Shown here: positions 27,045 to 37,083 of the stretch, in pieces
Position numbering within the stretch: position 1 is the first letter of the stretch
Layout: every line of letters starts with the position of its first letter
DNA from: Rhizobiales bacterium CCH10-E5
GTDB taxonomy: Bacteria; Pseudomonadota; Alphaproteobacteria; Rhizobiales; Beijerinckiaceae
Direction of reading: 5' to 3'
DNA: 63,397 nucleotides
Assembly: GCA_001556125.1 (NCBI GenBank)
Contig: LSIG01000024.1
Coordinates: forward strand, 1-63,397
Translations under genes and position numbers: made by a program
Notes under the pieces: generated by a model
What the model was told of the DNA's origin: nothing
What the model saw: only the letters and a program-made list of their open reading frames with translations
Database searches by the model: none

Positions 27045-28655
27045 TTGAAATCCATCGGTCAGTTCAATGCCGCGCAGGGGGCGGAGTCCTTCGGCTTTCG
27101 CGACCTGAAGAGCGTCTACTGGAACCTCGAGGCCGCCCGGCTCTACGAGGAATCGCTCGCCCGCGGCGAATCCCAGCTCTCGCGCCACGGCGCCATCACC
27201 GCCGACACCGGCACCCATACCGGCCGCTCGCCCAAGGACAAGTTCACCGTCCGCGACGCGCTCACCGACAAGAGCGTCTGGTGGGACAACAACAACGCGA
27301 TGTCCCCGGAGCATTTCGAGACGCTGCTCGCCGATTTCATCGCCCATGCCAAGGGCAAGGACCTCTTCGCGCAGGATCTCTATGGCGGCGCCGACCCGGT
27401 GCACCGCGTCAAGGCCCGGGTCTATACCGAGATGGCCTGGCACTCGCTCTTCATCCGCAACCTGCTGATCCGGCCGGCGCGCGAGGAACTCGCCGACTAC
27501 GTCCCCGAGATGACGATCGTCGACCTGCCGAGCTTCAAGGCTGACCCGGCCCGCCATGGCTGCCGCAGCGAGACCGTCATCGCCATCGACTTCACCCGCA
27601 AGATCGTGCTGATCGGCGGCTCGGCCTATGCCGGCGAGATGAAGAAGTCGGTCTTCACCTATCTCAACTTCGTCCTGCCGACGAAGGGCGTGGTGCCGAT
27701 GCACTGCTCCGCCAATGTCGGCCCGAACAACGATTCCGCCATCTTCTTCGGCCTCTCCGGCACCGGCAAGACGACGCTTTCGGCCGATCCCGACCGCACG
27801 CTGATCGGCGATGACGAGCATGGCTGGTCGAAGGACGGCATCTTCAATTTCGAGGGCGGCTGCTACGCCAAGACGATCAAGCTCTCGGCCGAGGCCGAGC
27901 CGCAGATCCACGCCGCCTCGCTGCGCTTCGGCACGGTGCTAGAGAACATCGTCATGGACGAGATCACCCGCGAGGTCGATTTCGACGACGGCAGCAAGAC
28001 CGAGAACACCCGCTCGGCCTATCCGCTCGACTTCATCCCCAACGCCTCGCGCACCGGCCGCGCCGGCGTGCCGAAGAACATCGTCATGCTGACGGCGGAT
28101 GCCTTCGGCGTGATGCCGCCGATCGCCAAGCTCACCCCGGCGGAGGCGATGTACCACTTCCTCTCCGGCTACACCGCCAAGGTGGCCGGCACGGAGCGCG
28201 GCCTCGTCGGTGTCGAGCCGGAATTCTCGACCTGCTTCGGCTCGCCCTTTCTGCCGCGCCACCCGTCTGAATATGCCAATCTCCTGCGCGACTTCATCGC
28301 CAAGCACCATGTCGACTGCTGGCTGGTCAACACGGGCTGGACCGGCGGTCAGTACGGCACCGGGCGGCGCATGCCGATCCGCGTGACGCGCCGTCTCCTG
28401 TCGGCGGCGCTGGACGGCTCGCTCAACCGCGCCGATTTCCGCCGCGACCCCTATTTCGGCTTCGCGGTGCCGACCTCGGTTCCCGGCGTCGAGCCGCATA
28501 TCCTCTACCCGGTGAAGACCTGGCAGGATAAGGCGGCCTTCGCCGAGACCGCCAAGAACCTGATCGGCATGTTCGCCAAGAACTTCGAGAAGTTCGAGGC
28601 CCATGTCGACGACGCGGTGAAGGCGGCGGCGCCGGTCAACTCGCTGGCGGCGTGA
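27045..28655 (+). CDS. pckA: Phosphoenolpyruvate carboxykinase (ATP)
   Basis: The 536-aa enzyme converts oxaloacetate and ATP to phosphoenolpyruvate, the first step of gluconeogenesis from organic acids. Family motifs are clear: [29 protein letters not shown], the P-loop [15 protein letters not shown], the metal site DDEHGW, and [16 protein letters not shown] start at TTG 27045 because GGGAGG lies 5 nt upstream and the length becomes the canonical 536 aa; the ATG at 26928 would add 39 unrelated residues and has no ribosome binding site. It belongs to the conserved chvI-pckA region of Hyphomicrobiales; in related species ChvI and growth on C4-dicarboxylates affect it. Confidence 0.95.
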   Translation: MKSIGQFNAAQGAESFGFRDLKSVYWNLEAARLYEESLARGESQLSRHGAITADTGTHTGRSPKDKFTVRDALTDKSVWWDNNNAMSPEHFETLLADFIAHAKGKDLFAQDLYGGADPVHRVKARVYTEMAWHSLFIRNLLIRPAREELADYVPEMTIVDLPSFKADPARHGCRSETVIAIDFTRKIVLIGGSAYAGEMKKSVFTYLNFVLPTKGVVPMHCSANVGPNNDSAIFFGLSGTGKTTLSADPDRTLIGDDEHGWSKDGIFNFEGGCYAKTIKLSAEAEPQIHAASLRFGTVLENIVMDEITREVDFDDGSKTENTRSAYPLDFIPNASRTGRAGVPKNIVMLTADAFGVMPPIAKLTPAEAMYHFLSGYTAKVAGTERGLVGVEPEFSTCFGSPFLPRHPSEYANLLRDFIAKHHVDCWLVNTGWTGGQYGTGRRMPIRVTRRLLSAALDGSLNRADFRRDPYFGFAVPTSVPGVEPHILYPVKTWQDKAAFAETAKNLIGMFAKNFEKFEAHVDDAVKAAAPVNSLAA

Positions 28656-28751
28656 GGCCCTCGCGTCCTATCATCGGGGTGCGGGCCATCTCTCGTCCTT
28701 AGGGGGAAGGCGGCCCGCGCTTCGCATCTCACATCCCGGGGCGGTGACGCT

Positions 28752-29759
28752 GTGGCCATCCTCCTCATCGCCCTCCGCCTCCTCGCCACGCTGGGCATCC
28801 TCGGCGCCAGCACCTGGGCCGCCGGCCTGCTGATTTTCCGCATGCCGGGAACGACAGGCCTCATCGCCGCGGTCGGCTTCGGCATCGCCGGGCTCGCCGG
28901 TGCTGTCGGCCTGTGGAGCGGCGCGGCGCGCCTGCCTTTGTCCTTCGCGGTGCTCTTCCTCGGCCTGCTCGGCTGGTGGAACGGGCTGCTCCCCTCGCAT
29001 GACCGGGCCTGGATTCCCGAGCTGGCGCGCCTGCCCTCGATCGCCCGCGAGGGCGACATCCTGACCGTCTCCAATCTGCGCAACTTCAACTGGCGCACGG
29101 AGACGGAATACGACGAGCGCTGGGAGACGCGCCGCTATGATCTCAGCAAGGTCGAGGGCATCGACCTCTATCTCTCCTACTGGTCGGGCGAGGCGATCGC
29201 GCATCTCCTCGTCAGCTTCCCCTTTGCAGACCAGCCGCCCCTGACCTTCTCGATCGAGGTCCGCCGCGAGAAGGGCGAGGAATGGTCTGCACTGGCGGGC
29301 TTCTTCCGCAGCTACGAGATGGCCTATGTCGCGGCGCCCGAGCGCGATCTCGTCGGCCTGCGCAGCCATGCCCGCAAGGAGGACGTCCGGCTCTCCCGCA
29401 TCGCCGCCACGCCCGCCCAGGCGCGCGACGTGCTGCTGGCCTATGTCGCCGACGTCAACGAGCTGGCGGGCCGGCCGCGCTGGTACAACACGCTGACGAC
29501 CAACTGCACCACGGTCGTCTACACCCTGGTCGGCTCGGTCGCGCCAGCCTGGAAATTCTCGCTGCCGCTCGATCCGCGCGTGCTGCTTTCTGGCTATCTG
29601 CCCGGCTATCTCCAGCGCATCGGCGCCGTCCGCAGCGACATCCCGCTCGACGAACTGGTCCGTCAGGCCCGGATCGGCGAACGCGCGCGGACGATCTCGC
29701 TCGACGATCCCGACTTCTCGACAAAGATCCGCGAGGGCGTGCCGACGGCCCGCCCCTGA
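28752..29759 (+). CDS. DUF4105 (Lnb-type periplasmic domain) membrane protein
   Basis: The 335-aa protein has about three N-terminal membrane helices (roughly residues 1-80) and then a periplasmic domain typical of DUF4105, with NLRNFNWRTETEYDERWETR, YDLSKVEGIDLYLSYWSG and WYNTLTTNCTTVVYTLV. The Asn-Cys-Thr-Thr motif with an upstream His (LLVSF... HLLVS region) resembles a papain-like thiol active site, and the family is suspected to be a hydrolase or acyltransferase acting on envelope lipids. This is unproven. It starts with GTG, 96 nt downstream of pckA, and is convergent with the ABC operon that follows. Function unknown. Confidence 0.82.
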   Translation: MAILLIALRLLATLGILGASTWAAGLLIFRMPGTTGLIAAVGFGIAGLAGAVGLWSGAARLPLSFAVLFLGLLGWWNGLLPSHDRAWIPELARLPSIAREGDILTVSNLRNFNWRTETEYDERWETRRYDLSKVEGIDLYLSYWSGEAIAHLLVSFPFADQPPLTFSIEVRREKGEEWSALAGFFRSYEMAYVAAPERDLVGLRSHARKEDVRLSRIAATPAQARDVLLAYVADVNELAGRPRWYNTLTTNCTTVVYTLVGSVAPAWKFSLPLDPRVLLSGYLPGYLQRIGAVRSDIPLDELVRQARIGERARTISLDDPDFSTKIREGVPTARP

Positions 29760-29769
29760 GATCGCTTGC

Positions 29770-30540
29770 TCAGATCGCCGCGCCGTCGCTGACCGTCTCG
29801 GCACCGAGCCCGAGACGGATCGAGCGCACGATATCGGCCTCCGCCGCCCCGCCGCGCTTGCGCGGATGCGGCTCGCGGATGCGGTGCTCGGCGATGATCT
29901 GGCCTGGAGCGCCCGACAGGATCACCACCCGGTCGGCGAGATAGGCGGCCTCGTCGATGTCGTGGGTGACGAACAGGATGGTCTTGCCCGTGCGCTGCCA
30001 GACGCGGACCAGCTCGTCCTGCAGGCTCTCGCGGGTCAACGCATCGAGCGCCGAGAACGGTTCGTCCATCAGCAGGATCTCGGGCTCGACCGCGAGCGCC
30101 CGTGCCAGCGAGACGCGCTGGCGCTGTCCGCCCGAGAGCTGATGCGGCCAGCGCTGCGCCAGCGCGCCGAGGCCGACGAGATCGAGCATCGCCTGGGACC
30201 GCGCCAGCCGCTCGGCGCGGGGCGCCTGGCCCTCCAGCCCGAAGCCGACATTGGCGATCACCTTGCGCCAGGGCAGCAGTCGCGAGTCCTGGAAGACCAG
30301 CGCCACCGGCCGCCGCGTGCTGTCGGCGGCGTGGATCGCGACCTCGCCGGCGCTCGGCTTCGCGAGGCCTGCGATGACCCGCAGCAGCGTCGACTTCCCG
30401 ACGCCCGACGGGCCGACGATGGCGAGGAACTCGCCGCGCGCAACCGAGAGGTCGAGCTGGCGCAGCACCTCGGTTGCCTCCCCGTCGCGGGTGAAGGTCA
30501 GCGAGAGGCCCCGGATCTCGATGACGGGCTTGTCGGTCAC
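29770..30540 (-). CDS. ABC transporter ATPase, sulfonate/nitrate/taurine type
   Basis: The 256-aa ATPase has Walker A GPSGVGKST, signature LSGGQRQRVSLARAL, Walker B EILLMDEPFSALDA and H-loop FVTHDIDEAAYL, the pattern of SsuB/TauB/NrtD. It would energise uptake by the adjoining permease and binding protein. The GTG at 30540 overlaps the permease stop as GTGA (30537-30540) and has a GGAAAG upstream, whereas the ATG at 30561 lacks a ribosome binding site. It ends 10 nt past the convergent DUF4105 stop. The substrate cannot be named; no desulfonating monooxygenase gene is nearby. Confidence 0.9.
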   Translation of the reverse strand: MTDKPVIEIRGLSLTFTRDGEATEVLRQLDLSVARGEFLAIVGPSGVGKSTLLRVIAGLAKPSAGEVAIHAADSTRRPVALVFQDSRLLPWRKVIANVGFGLEGQAPRAERLARSQAMLDLVGLGALAQRWPHQLSGGQRQRVSLARALAVEPEILLMDEPFSALDALTRESLQDELVRVWQRTGKTILFVTHDIDEAAYLADRVVILSGAPGQIIAEHRIREPHPRKRGGAAEADIVRSIRLGLGAETVSDGAAI

Positions 30541-31289
30541 GCTTTCCAACGCAGCACCCATTTCTGGAAGGCGACGAACAGGGTGTCGAGGAAGCCGTAG
30601 AGCCCGGCCATGGTCAGCATGTAGACCACCACGATGTCGGTCGCGAGCAGGCTGGAGGCCTGCATCATCCGCTGCCCCACCCCGGCCACGCCGAAGATCT
30701 CAGCCGCCACCACCGCCATCCAGGCCTGTCCCAGAGCCGTCCGGACGCCGACGAGGATGCCGGGCATGGCGGCCGGCAGCAGGATCTTGGTCAGCCGCTG
30801 CCAGGACGACGTGAAACCGAAGGCATCCGCCACCTCGATCAGGTCGCGGTCGACGCCGCGGATCGCGCCCTGGGCTGCGAAGAACACGATCCAGAACACG
30901 CCGATCGCGATGATGAAGACGGCCGCCGAGGGATTCACGCCGAACCAGATGATCGCGAAGGGCACCCAGGCGAGGCCGGGAATCGGCCGCAGCACCCGCA
31001 CCACCCACGCCGTCGCCTCTTCCGCGATGCGCGACATCCCGACCAGCACGCCGAGCGCCACCCCCAGGGCCGAGCCGGTGATCAGCCCGGTGAAGTAGTG
31101 CCCGAGCGAACCCAGGATCGCCGACAGCCAGGCGCCCGACCGGATCTCCGCCAGGAAGGCGCGCGGCAGCGCGCTCGGCCCGGGCAGGAAGGCCGGGTTG
31201 ACCCAGCCGAAGAAGGGCAGGGCCTCCCACAGCAGCAGGAAGCCCACGAGCCCCAGAAAGGCGAGGGCGGTCGCCCGCAGCGAGGCCAT
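30537..31289 (-). CDS. ABC transporter permease, sulfonate/nitrate/taurine type
   Basis: The 250-aa inner membrane protein has about six helices and the BPD-transport coupling motif ADAFGFTSSWQRLTKILLPA facing the ATPase. It resembles SsuC/TauC. It lies 4 nt after the binding-protein stop, and overlaps the ATPase gene by four bases. It forms the channel through which the periplasmic ligand is delivered. No unusual feature. Confidence 0.9.
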   Translation of the reverse strand: MASLRATALAFLGLVGFLLLWEALPFFGWVNPAFLPGPSALPRAFLAEIRSGAWLSAILGSLGHYFTGLITGSALGVALGVLVGMSRIAEEATAWVVRVLRPIPGLAWVPFAIIWFGVNPSAAVFIIAIGVFWIVFFAAQGAIRGVDRDLIEVADAFGFTSSWQRLTKILLPAAMPGILVGVRTALGQAWMAVVAAEIFGVAGVGQRMMQASSLLATDIVVVYMLTMAGLYGFLDTLFVAFQKWVLRWKA

Positions 31290-31293
31290 GCGC

Positions 31294-32322
31294 TCAGCCG
31301 GCCGCCTTCAGGGCGCGCTCGTAGAACTGCGTCTCGAACAGCCCGTCGAAGGGCAGCTCCTTTTCGAGCGAGCCGAGCTTCACCTGATAGGCCTGCATGG
31401 CGCGCGAGGGCTCGATGATCTTGCGTGGGTCGATCTCGAACTTGCTCGCAGGCGAGGTCAGCCCCTTCCGGATCAGGGCGGGATCGACGATGCCCTTGCC
31501 GAGCGCTGCGCCGACATGAGGGGCGGCCTTGTCCGGGTTCGACGCGATCAGGGCGGCCGCACGGATCAGGGCGCCGACAGTTCGCTCCACCGCCTCGGGA
31601 TGCTTCGTCACGAAGGCGCCGGAGCCGGCGAGCACCGTACCCGGCTGGCCTGGAAACAGCTCCTCGCCGCCGGCGATCAGCCTGATGCCCGGGTTGCGGG
31701 TCTGCACGATGGTCAGCGCCGGCTCGCGCACGATGCCGCCCTCGACGGCCCCGGCCAGCACGGCCTGCTGCGTCGCGTCGATGCCCATCGGCACGATTTC
31801 GATATCGGCCTTGTCGGCTTTGGCGACCTCCCAGAGCCAGTATTGCAGCGTCGTGTTGGGCACCGAGCCGGCGGGCTGGGTGGCGAGGCGCGCTGCCTTG
31901 CCCGTCGACGCCCGGTGCGCCTTGAAGGCGGCTGCGGCGCTCGTGCCCGGCGTGAAGAACTTCGCCAGCGCCGGCGCTGCGACGAAGACGTTCTCGGCGA
32001 CGGCGGTCGCCGCCACCACCCGCACATCGACGCCGCGCGAGCGCGCCACCGCGAGCGGCGCGATTCCGGCGAGATAGAAATCGATCGTCCCCGAGGCGAA
32101 GGCCTGGATCATGTTCGGGCCCGACTCGAACACGGTGAAGCTCGCGGCAATGCCAGCTTCCTTGAGCCAGCCCTCGCCCTGGGCGACGAAGACCGGAGCG
32201 GTCCCGATGATCGGGATGTAACCGATCCGGGCCGGCACAGCACCTTGGGCCGCGGCGGTGTGAGGAAGCGCGGCGGTCGCGGCGAGCGCGGAGCCTGCGA
32301 GCAGGAACTGACGGCGGTCCAT
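31294..32322 (-). CDS. ABC transporter substrate-binding protein, sulfonate/nitrate/taurine type
   Basis: The 342-aa periplasmic protein starts MDRRQFLLAGSALAATAALP; the RRQFL sequence and Ala-rich h-region look like a twin-arginine signal. The mature part has the SsuA/TauA-like core YIPIIGTAPVFVAQGEGWLK, GTIDFYLAGIAPLAVARSRG and FVTKHPEAVERTVGALI. I placed the start at ATG 32322, preceded by AGAGGAT. It is the first gene of a three-gene operon and divergent from an Lrp-type regulator 160 nt away. The ligand is unknown; aliphatic sulfonates, nitriles, nitrate-like or pyrimidine-precursor ligands are all found in this family. Confidence 0.88.
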   Translation of the reverse strand: MDRRQFLLAGSALAATAALPHTAAAQGAVPARIGYIPIIGTAPVFVAQGEGWLKEAGIAASFTVFESGPNMIQAFASGTIDFYLAGIAPLAVARSRGVDVRVVAATAVAENVFVAAPALAKFFTPGTSAAAAFKAHRASTGKAARLATQPAGSVPNTTLQYWLWEVAKADKADIEIVPMGIDATQQAVLAGAVEGGIVREPALTIVQTRNPGIRLIAGGEELFPGQPGTVLAGSGAFVTKHPEAVERTVGALIRAAALIASNPDKAAPHVGAALGKGIVDPALIRKGLTSPASKFEIDPRKIIEPSRAMQAYQVKLGSLEKELPFDGLFETQFYERALKAAG

Positions 32323-32364
32323 GGTCGAAGATCCTCTCAGCAACAGCGGCCCGAAGGGCGCCTC

Positions 32365-32392
32365 TTGACAGTCTGAGAAAAGGATTTTCTAT
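32365..32392 (+). promoter_or_regulatory. Promoter and operator candidate between the sulfonate-type operon and the Lrp gene
   Basis: TTGACA at 32365-32370 and TTCTAT at 32387-32392 make a plausible -35/-10 pair, spacing 16, directed toward the Lrp-type gene. An inverted repeat AGAAAA-GGA-TTTTCT (32376-32390) fills the spacer. A symmetric A-tract/T-tract site of this sort suits Lrp/AsnC binding and would allow autoregulation and control of the divergent operon. Confidence 0.45.
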
Positions 32393-32483
32393 CGCGGCAC
32401 AAGAGTGTCCGCCAAAAAAGAAAATCGATCTCCATTGGCGGCTGTCACGAGTAGAAATTATCCTGTCGGGCTGGGATCAGAGA

Positions 32484-32951
32484 ATGGACGCGATCGACCG
32501 AAAAATCCTCACCGTGCTGCAGGGTGACGCCAACATCTCGATCGCCGAACTGGCCGATCGCGTTGGCCTGTCCCAGACCCCCTGCTGGAAGCGGATCCAG
32601 AAGCTCGAACAGGCGGGCGTCATCCTCAAGCGCGTCGCGCTGATCGCTCCGGAGAGGATCGGGCTGGGGTTGACCGTCTTCGTCCAGATCGAAACCGCCG
32701 ACCATTCCGGGCCCTGGCTGGAAAAATTCGCGCAGCTGGTCTCCGCCATGCCCGAGGTCATGGAGTTCTACCGGATGGCGGGGGATGTCGACTACATGCT
32801 GCGCGTCGTCGTCGCGGACATGGCCGCCTATGACGGCTTCTACAAGCGGCTGATCGAGACGATCCCGCTCAAGAACGTCACCTCGCGCTTCGCCATGGAG
32901 CGGATCAAGTCGACCACGGCCTATCGCGTGCCGGACCTGCCGAAGGTGTGA
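32484..32951 (+). CDS. Lrp/AsnC-family transcriptional regulator
   Basis: The 155-aa regulator has an N-terminal winged helix (SIAELADRVGLSQTPCWKRI) and a C-terminal RAM/AsnC ligand domain (GPWLEKFAQLVSAMPEVMEFYRM...). These proteins form octamers and respond to amino acids or related small molecules. It faces the sulfonate-type ABC operon from a shared 160-nt promoter region, so that operon and its own gene are the likely targets. The next gene downstream converges on it across a palindromic element. The effector is unknown; the length is standard. Confidence 0.9.
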   Translation: MDAIDRKILTVLQGDANISIAELADRVGLSQTPCWKRIQKLEQAGVILKRVALIAPERIGLGLTVFVQIETADHSGPWLEKFAQLVSAMPEVMEFYRMAGDVDYMLRVVVADMAAYDGFYKRLIETIPLKNVTSRFAMERIKSTTAYRVPDLPKV

Positions 32952-32991
32952 GGGACGCGTCTGGTCGTTCGAGTCAGTCTCAACCACCACC

Positions 32992-33094
32992 GTCATCCTG
33001 GGCGGCCGCAGGCCGACCGGGATCCATCATGAGGTGCGACATCGCCCTATGATGGATCCCGGCCTGCGCCGCTTCGCTGCTGGTCCAGGATGAC
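32992..33094. repeat. 103-nt nested palindrome between convergent genes, element E
   Basis: Outer arms GTCATCCTGG (32992-33001) and CCAGGATGAC (33085-33094) enclose a perfect 12-bp inner pair GGGATCCATCAT (33019-33030) / ATGATGGATCCC (33049-33060). It shares the GTCAT...ATGAC ends with the 91-nt elements. It lies between the lrp-type gene and the end of the peptide-ABC operon and may serve as a shared transcription barrier. Confidence 0.7.
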
Positions 33095-33189
33095 GGGGTC
33101 TGGTTGAACCATTAGGGGGCCCCGCTGCCGAAGCCCCCTAGCATAATATGCAGGCTGGCGCTCTCACGAGCGACCGTTGCGTCGCCCGA

Positions 33190-35040
<1,851 letters not shown>

Positions 35041-35065
35041 GCGGATGCCTTCCTGGTGATGGGTG

Positions 35066-36007
35066 TCAGATGACGCGGCGCGGATCGAGGGCGTCGCGCA
35101 GTCCGTCGCCGATGAAGTTGATCGAAAGCACGGTCAGGAAGATCGCGGCCCCCGGGAACAGCGCCCAATGCGGCGCCGAGTCGAGATGGTCCTTCGCATC
35201 GAACAGGAGCCGGCCCCAGGTCGGGATGTCCGGCGGGAAGCCGAGGCCGAGGAAGGAGAGCGTCGATTCGGCGATGATCGCCGAGGACACCTCGATCGTC
35301 GCGGCCACGATCACCGGCCCGATCGCATTGGGAAGGATGTGGTGGACCATCTGCCGGAACTTGGTGGCGCCATGCGCCCGGGCGGCCTCGACGAACTCCT
35401 TCTCGCGCAACGACATGAACTGGGCACGCACAAGTCGTGCCACGGGCATCCATTTCAGCCCGCCGATGACGATGACGATGAGGATGAAGACGCCGCCCTC
35501 GACTCCGAACACCGCCTTCAGCTGCTCGCGGAAGAAATAGATCACCAGCAGCAGCAGCGGGAGCTGCGGCAGGGAGAGGAACAGGTCCGTCACCCACATC
35601 AGGAAATTGTCGACATAGCCGCGCGACATGCCCGCGATCGCGCCGATCAGGATGCCGACGAAGGTCGCGACGACCATCGCGGCGAGGCCCACCGCGAGCG
35701 AGATCCGCCCGCCATAGATCATCCGCGCCAGCAGGTCCTGGCCGAGATCGTCGGTGCCGAAGGGGTGCTTCAGGGACGGCGTCTGGAGCTGAGCCGAGAA
35801 GTCGATCTCGTTGATCGGCACCGGCCAGAGCCAGGGACCGACGATGACGCCGAGGATCATCGTGCCGAGCACGAAGCTGCTCGCCATCGCCAGCTTGTGG
35901 CGGCGGAAGCGCTTCCACGTCTCGCGGCCAGGGGAGGTCGCGGCGCTCGTCTGGGCTGCGCCGGACACCGGCTCAGCTGAAGGAGATGCGAGGGTCGAGC
36001 CAGCCAT
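35066..36007 (-). CDS. Peptide-type ABC permease (DppC)
   Basis: The 313-aa permease has an N-terminal cytoplasmic region, about five to six membrane helices and the coupling motif EAARAHGATKFRQMVHHILPN. The N-terminal Pro/Ser/Thr-rich 30 residues are typical of DppC. It forms the channel with the neighbouring DppB-type permease, whose gene it overlaps by 35 bp (35973-36007), an unusually long overlap that suggests translational coupling. It precedes the fused ATPase gene by 25 nt. Confidence 0.92.
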   Translation of the reverse strand: MAGSTLASPSAEPVSGAAQTSAATSPGRETWKRFRRHKLAMASSFVLGTMILGVIVGPWLWPVPINEIDFSAQLQTPSLKHPFGTDDLGQDLLARMIYGGRISLAVGLAAMVVATFVGILIGAIAGMSRGYVDNFLMWVTDLFLSLPQLPLLLLVIYFFREQLKAVFGVEGGVFILIVIVIGGLKWMPVARLVRAQFMSLREKEFVEAARAHGATKFRQMVHHILPNAIGPVIVAATIEVSSAIIAESTLSFLGLGFPPDIPTWGRLLFDAKDHLDSAPHWALFPGAAIFLTVLSINFIGDGLRDALDPRRVI

Positions 36008-36932
36008 AAAGAATATCCGCGATGAGATTGAACAGGACGACGAGGCAGGCGAAGACGAAGGTCACGGCCATGATGACCGGCGTGTCGTTGGCCAGGATCG
36101 CGTCGATGAGGAGCGAGCCGATGCCGGGAATTCGGAAGATCTGCTCGGTGACGATGGCGCCGCCGAACACCGCCGGCATCTGCAGCGCGACGAGCGTCAC
36201 GACCGGGATCAGCGCGTTGCGCGTGACGTGGCGCAGGGTCACGGTCTTGCCGCTCAGGCCCTTGGCACGCGCCGTGGTGACATAGTCGAGCCGGATCACG
36301 TCGAGCACGGCCGAGCGCACATAGCGGGTATAGGACGCCGCCTGGAACAGGCCGAGCACGGTGATCGGCATGATCGCCTGGCGGAACATCTCCCAGTACC
36401 AGCGCCAGCCCGTCGCAGCGAGGTCGGAGCGGTAGACGAAGGGGAACCAGTCGAGCGTCACCGAGAAGATCAGGATCAGCAGCAGGCCGGTGAAGAAGGT
36501 CGGCAGCGAGAAGCCGACGAAGGCGAGCGTGTTGGCGATCTGGTCGAACACCGAATAGGGCCGCGTCGCGGCGTAGATGCCGACCGGCAGTGCGATCATC
36601 AGGGCGAGAATCTGCGAGGAGCCGACGACGAAGAGCGTGGTCGGCACGCGCTGCATGATCAGCGTGTCGACATTGATGCGGCTGGCGAAGGAAAAGCCCC
36701 AGTCGCCCTGCACCATGTTCGACAGCCAGCGCAGATAGCGCACCATGATCGGATCGTTGAGCCCGAAGCTCGCGCGCAGCGCTTCGCGGACCTCCGGCGG
36801 CACGTTGGGGTTGGTCGCCATTTCCGAGAAGGGATCGCCCGGCGCCAGGGCGAGCACGGTGAACAGGATGAGGCTGATGCCGAGCAGGCTCGGAATCGCG
36901 ATCAGCAGTCGCCTCAACAGATAAGCGCCCAT
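35973..36932 (-). CDS. Peptide-type ABC permease (DppB)
   Basis: The 319-aa permease begins MGAYLLRRLLIAIPSLLGISL and contains TTARAKGLSGKTVTLRHVTRN, the DppB coupling loop. It is the first permease of the operon. I started at ATG 36932; an in-frame TTG two codons earlier lacks a better ribosome site. The 151-nt gap to the substrate-binding protein gene contains an attenuator-like hairpin. Confidence 0.92.
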   Translation of the reverse strand: MGAYLLRRLLIAIPSLLGISLILFTVLALAPGDPFSEMATNPNVPPEVREALRASFGLNDPIMVRYLRWLSNMVQGDWGFSFASRINVDTLIMQRVPTTLFVVGSSQILALMIALPVGIYAATRPYSVFDQIANTLAFVGFSLPTFFTGLLLILIFSVTLDWFPFVYRSDLAATGWRWYWEMFRQAIMPITVLGLFQAASYTRYVRSAVLDVIRLDYVTTARAKGLSGKTVTLRHVTRNALIPVVTLVALQMPAVFGGAIVTEQIFRIPGIGSLLIDAILANDTPVIMAVTFVFACLVVLFNLIADILYGWLDPRISFS

Positions 36933-37027
36933 CGGCAAAACTCTTTTCTACGCGGTCTGGTGCCGCCATGGACGAGGGCCGCACGTCCCTGGAAGGGCGG
37001 CGGCCTGTCTTACAGTCCAAAAGAAGA

Positions 37028-37076
37028 GGGAGCAGGCCCCCGGCGCGACCTGGGCCGCGACGGAGGCTCTGCTCCC
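37028..37076 (-). terminator. Attenuator-like stem-loop between the binding protein and permease genes
   Basis: GGGAGCAG (37028-37035) pairs with CTGCTCCC (37069-37076) with a 33-nt intervening sequence, followed in the minus direction by TCTTCTTTT. Such a partial terminator would let the binding-protein message exceed the permease message. The loop is long, so confidence is limited. Confidence 0.4.
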
Positions 37077-37083
37077 GGCAGGA

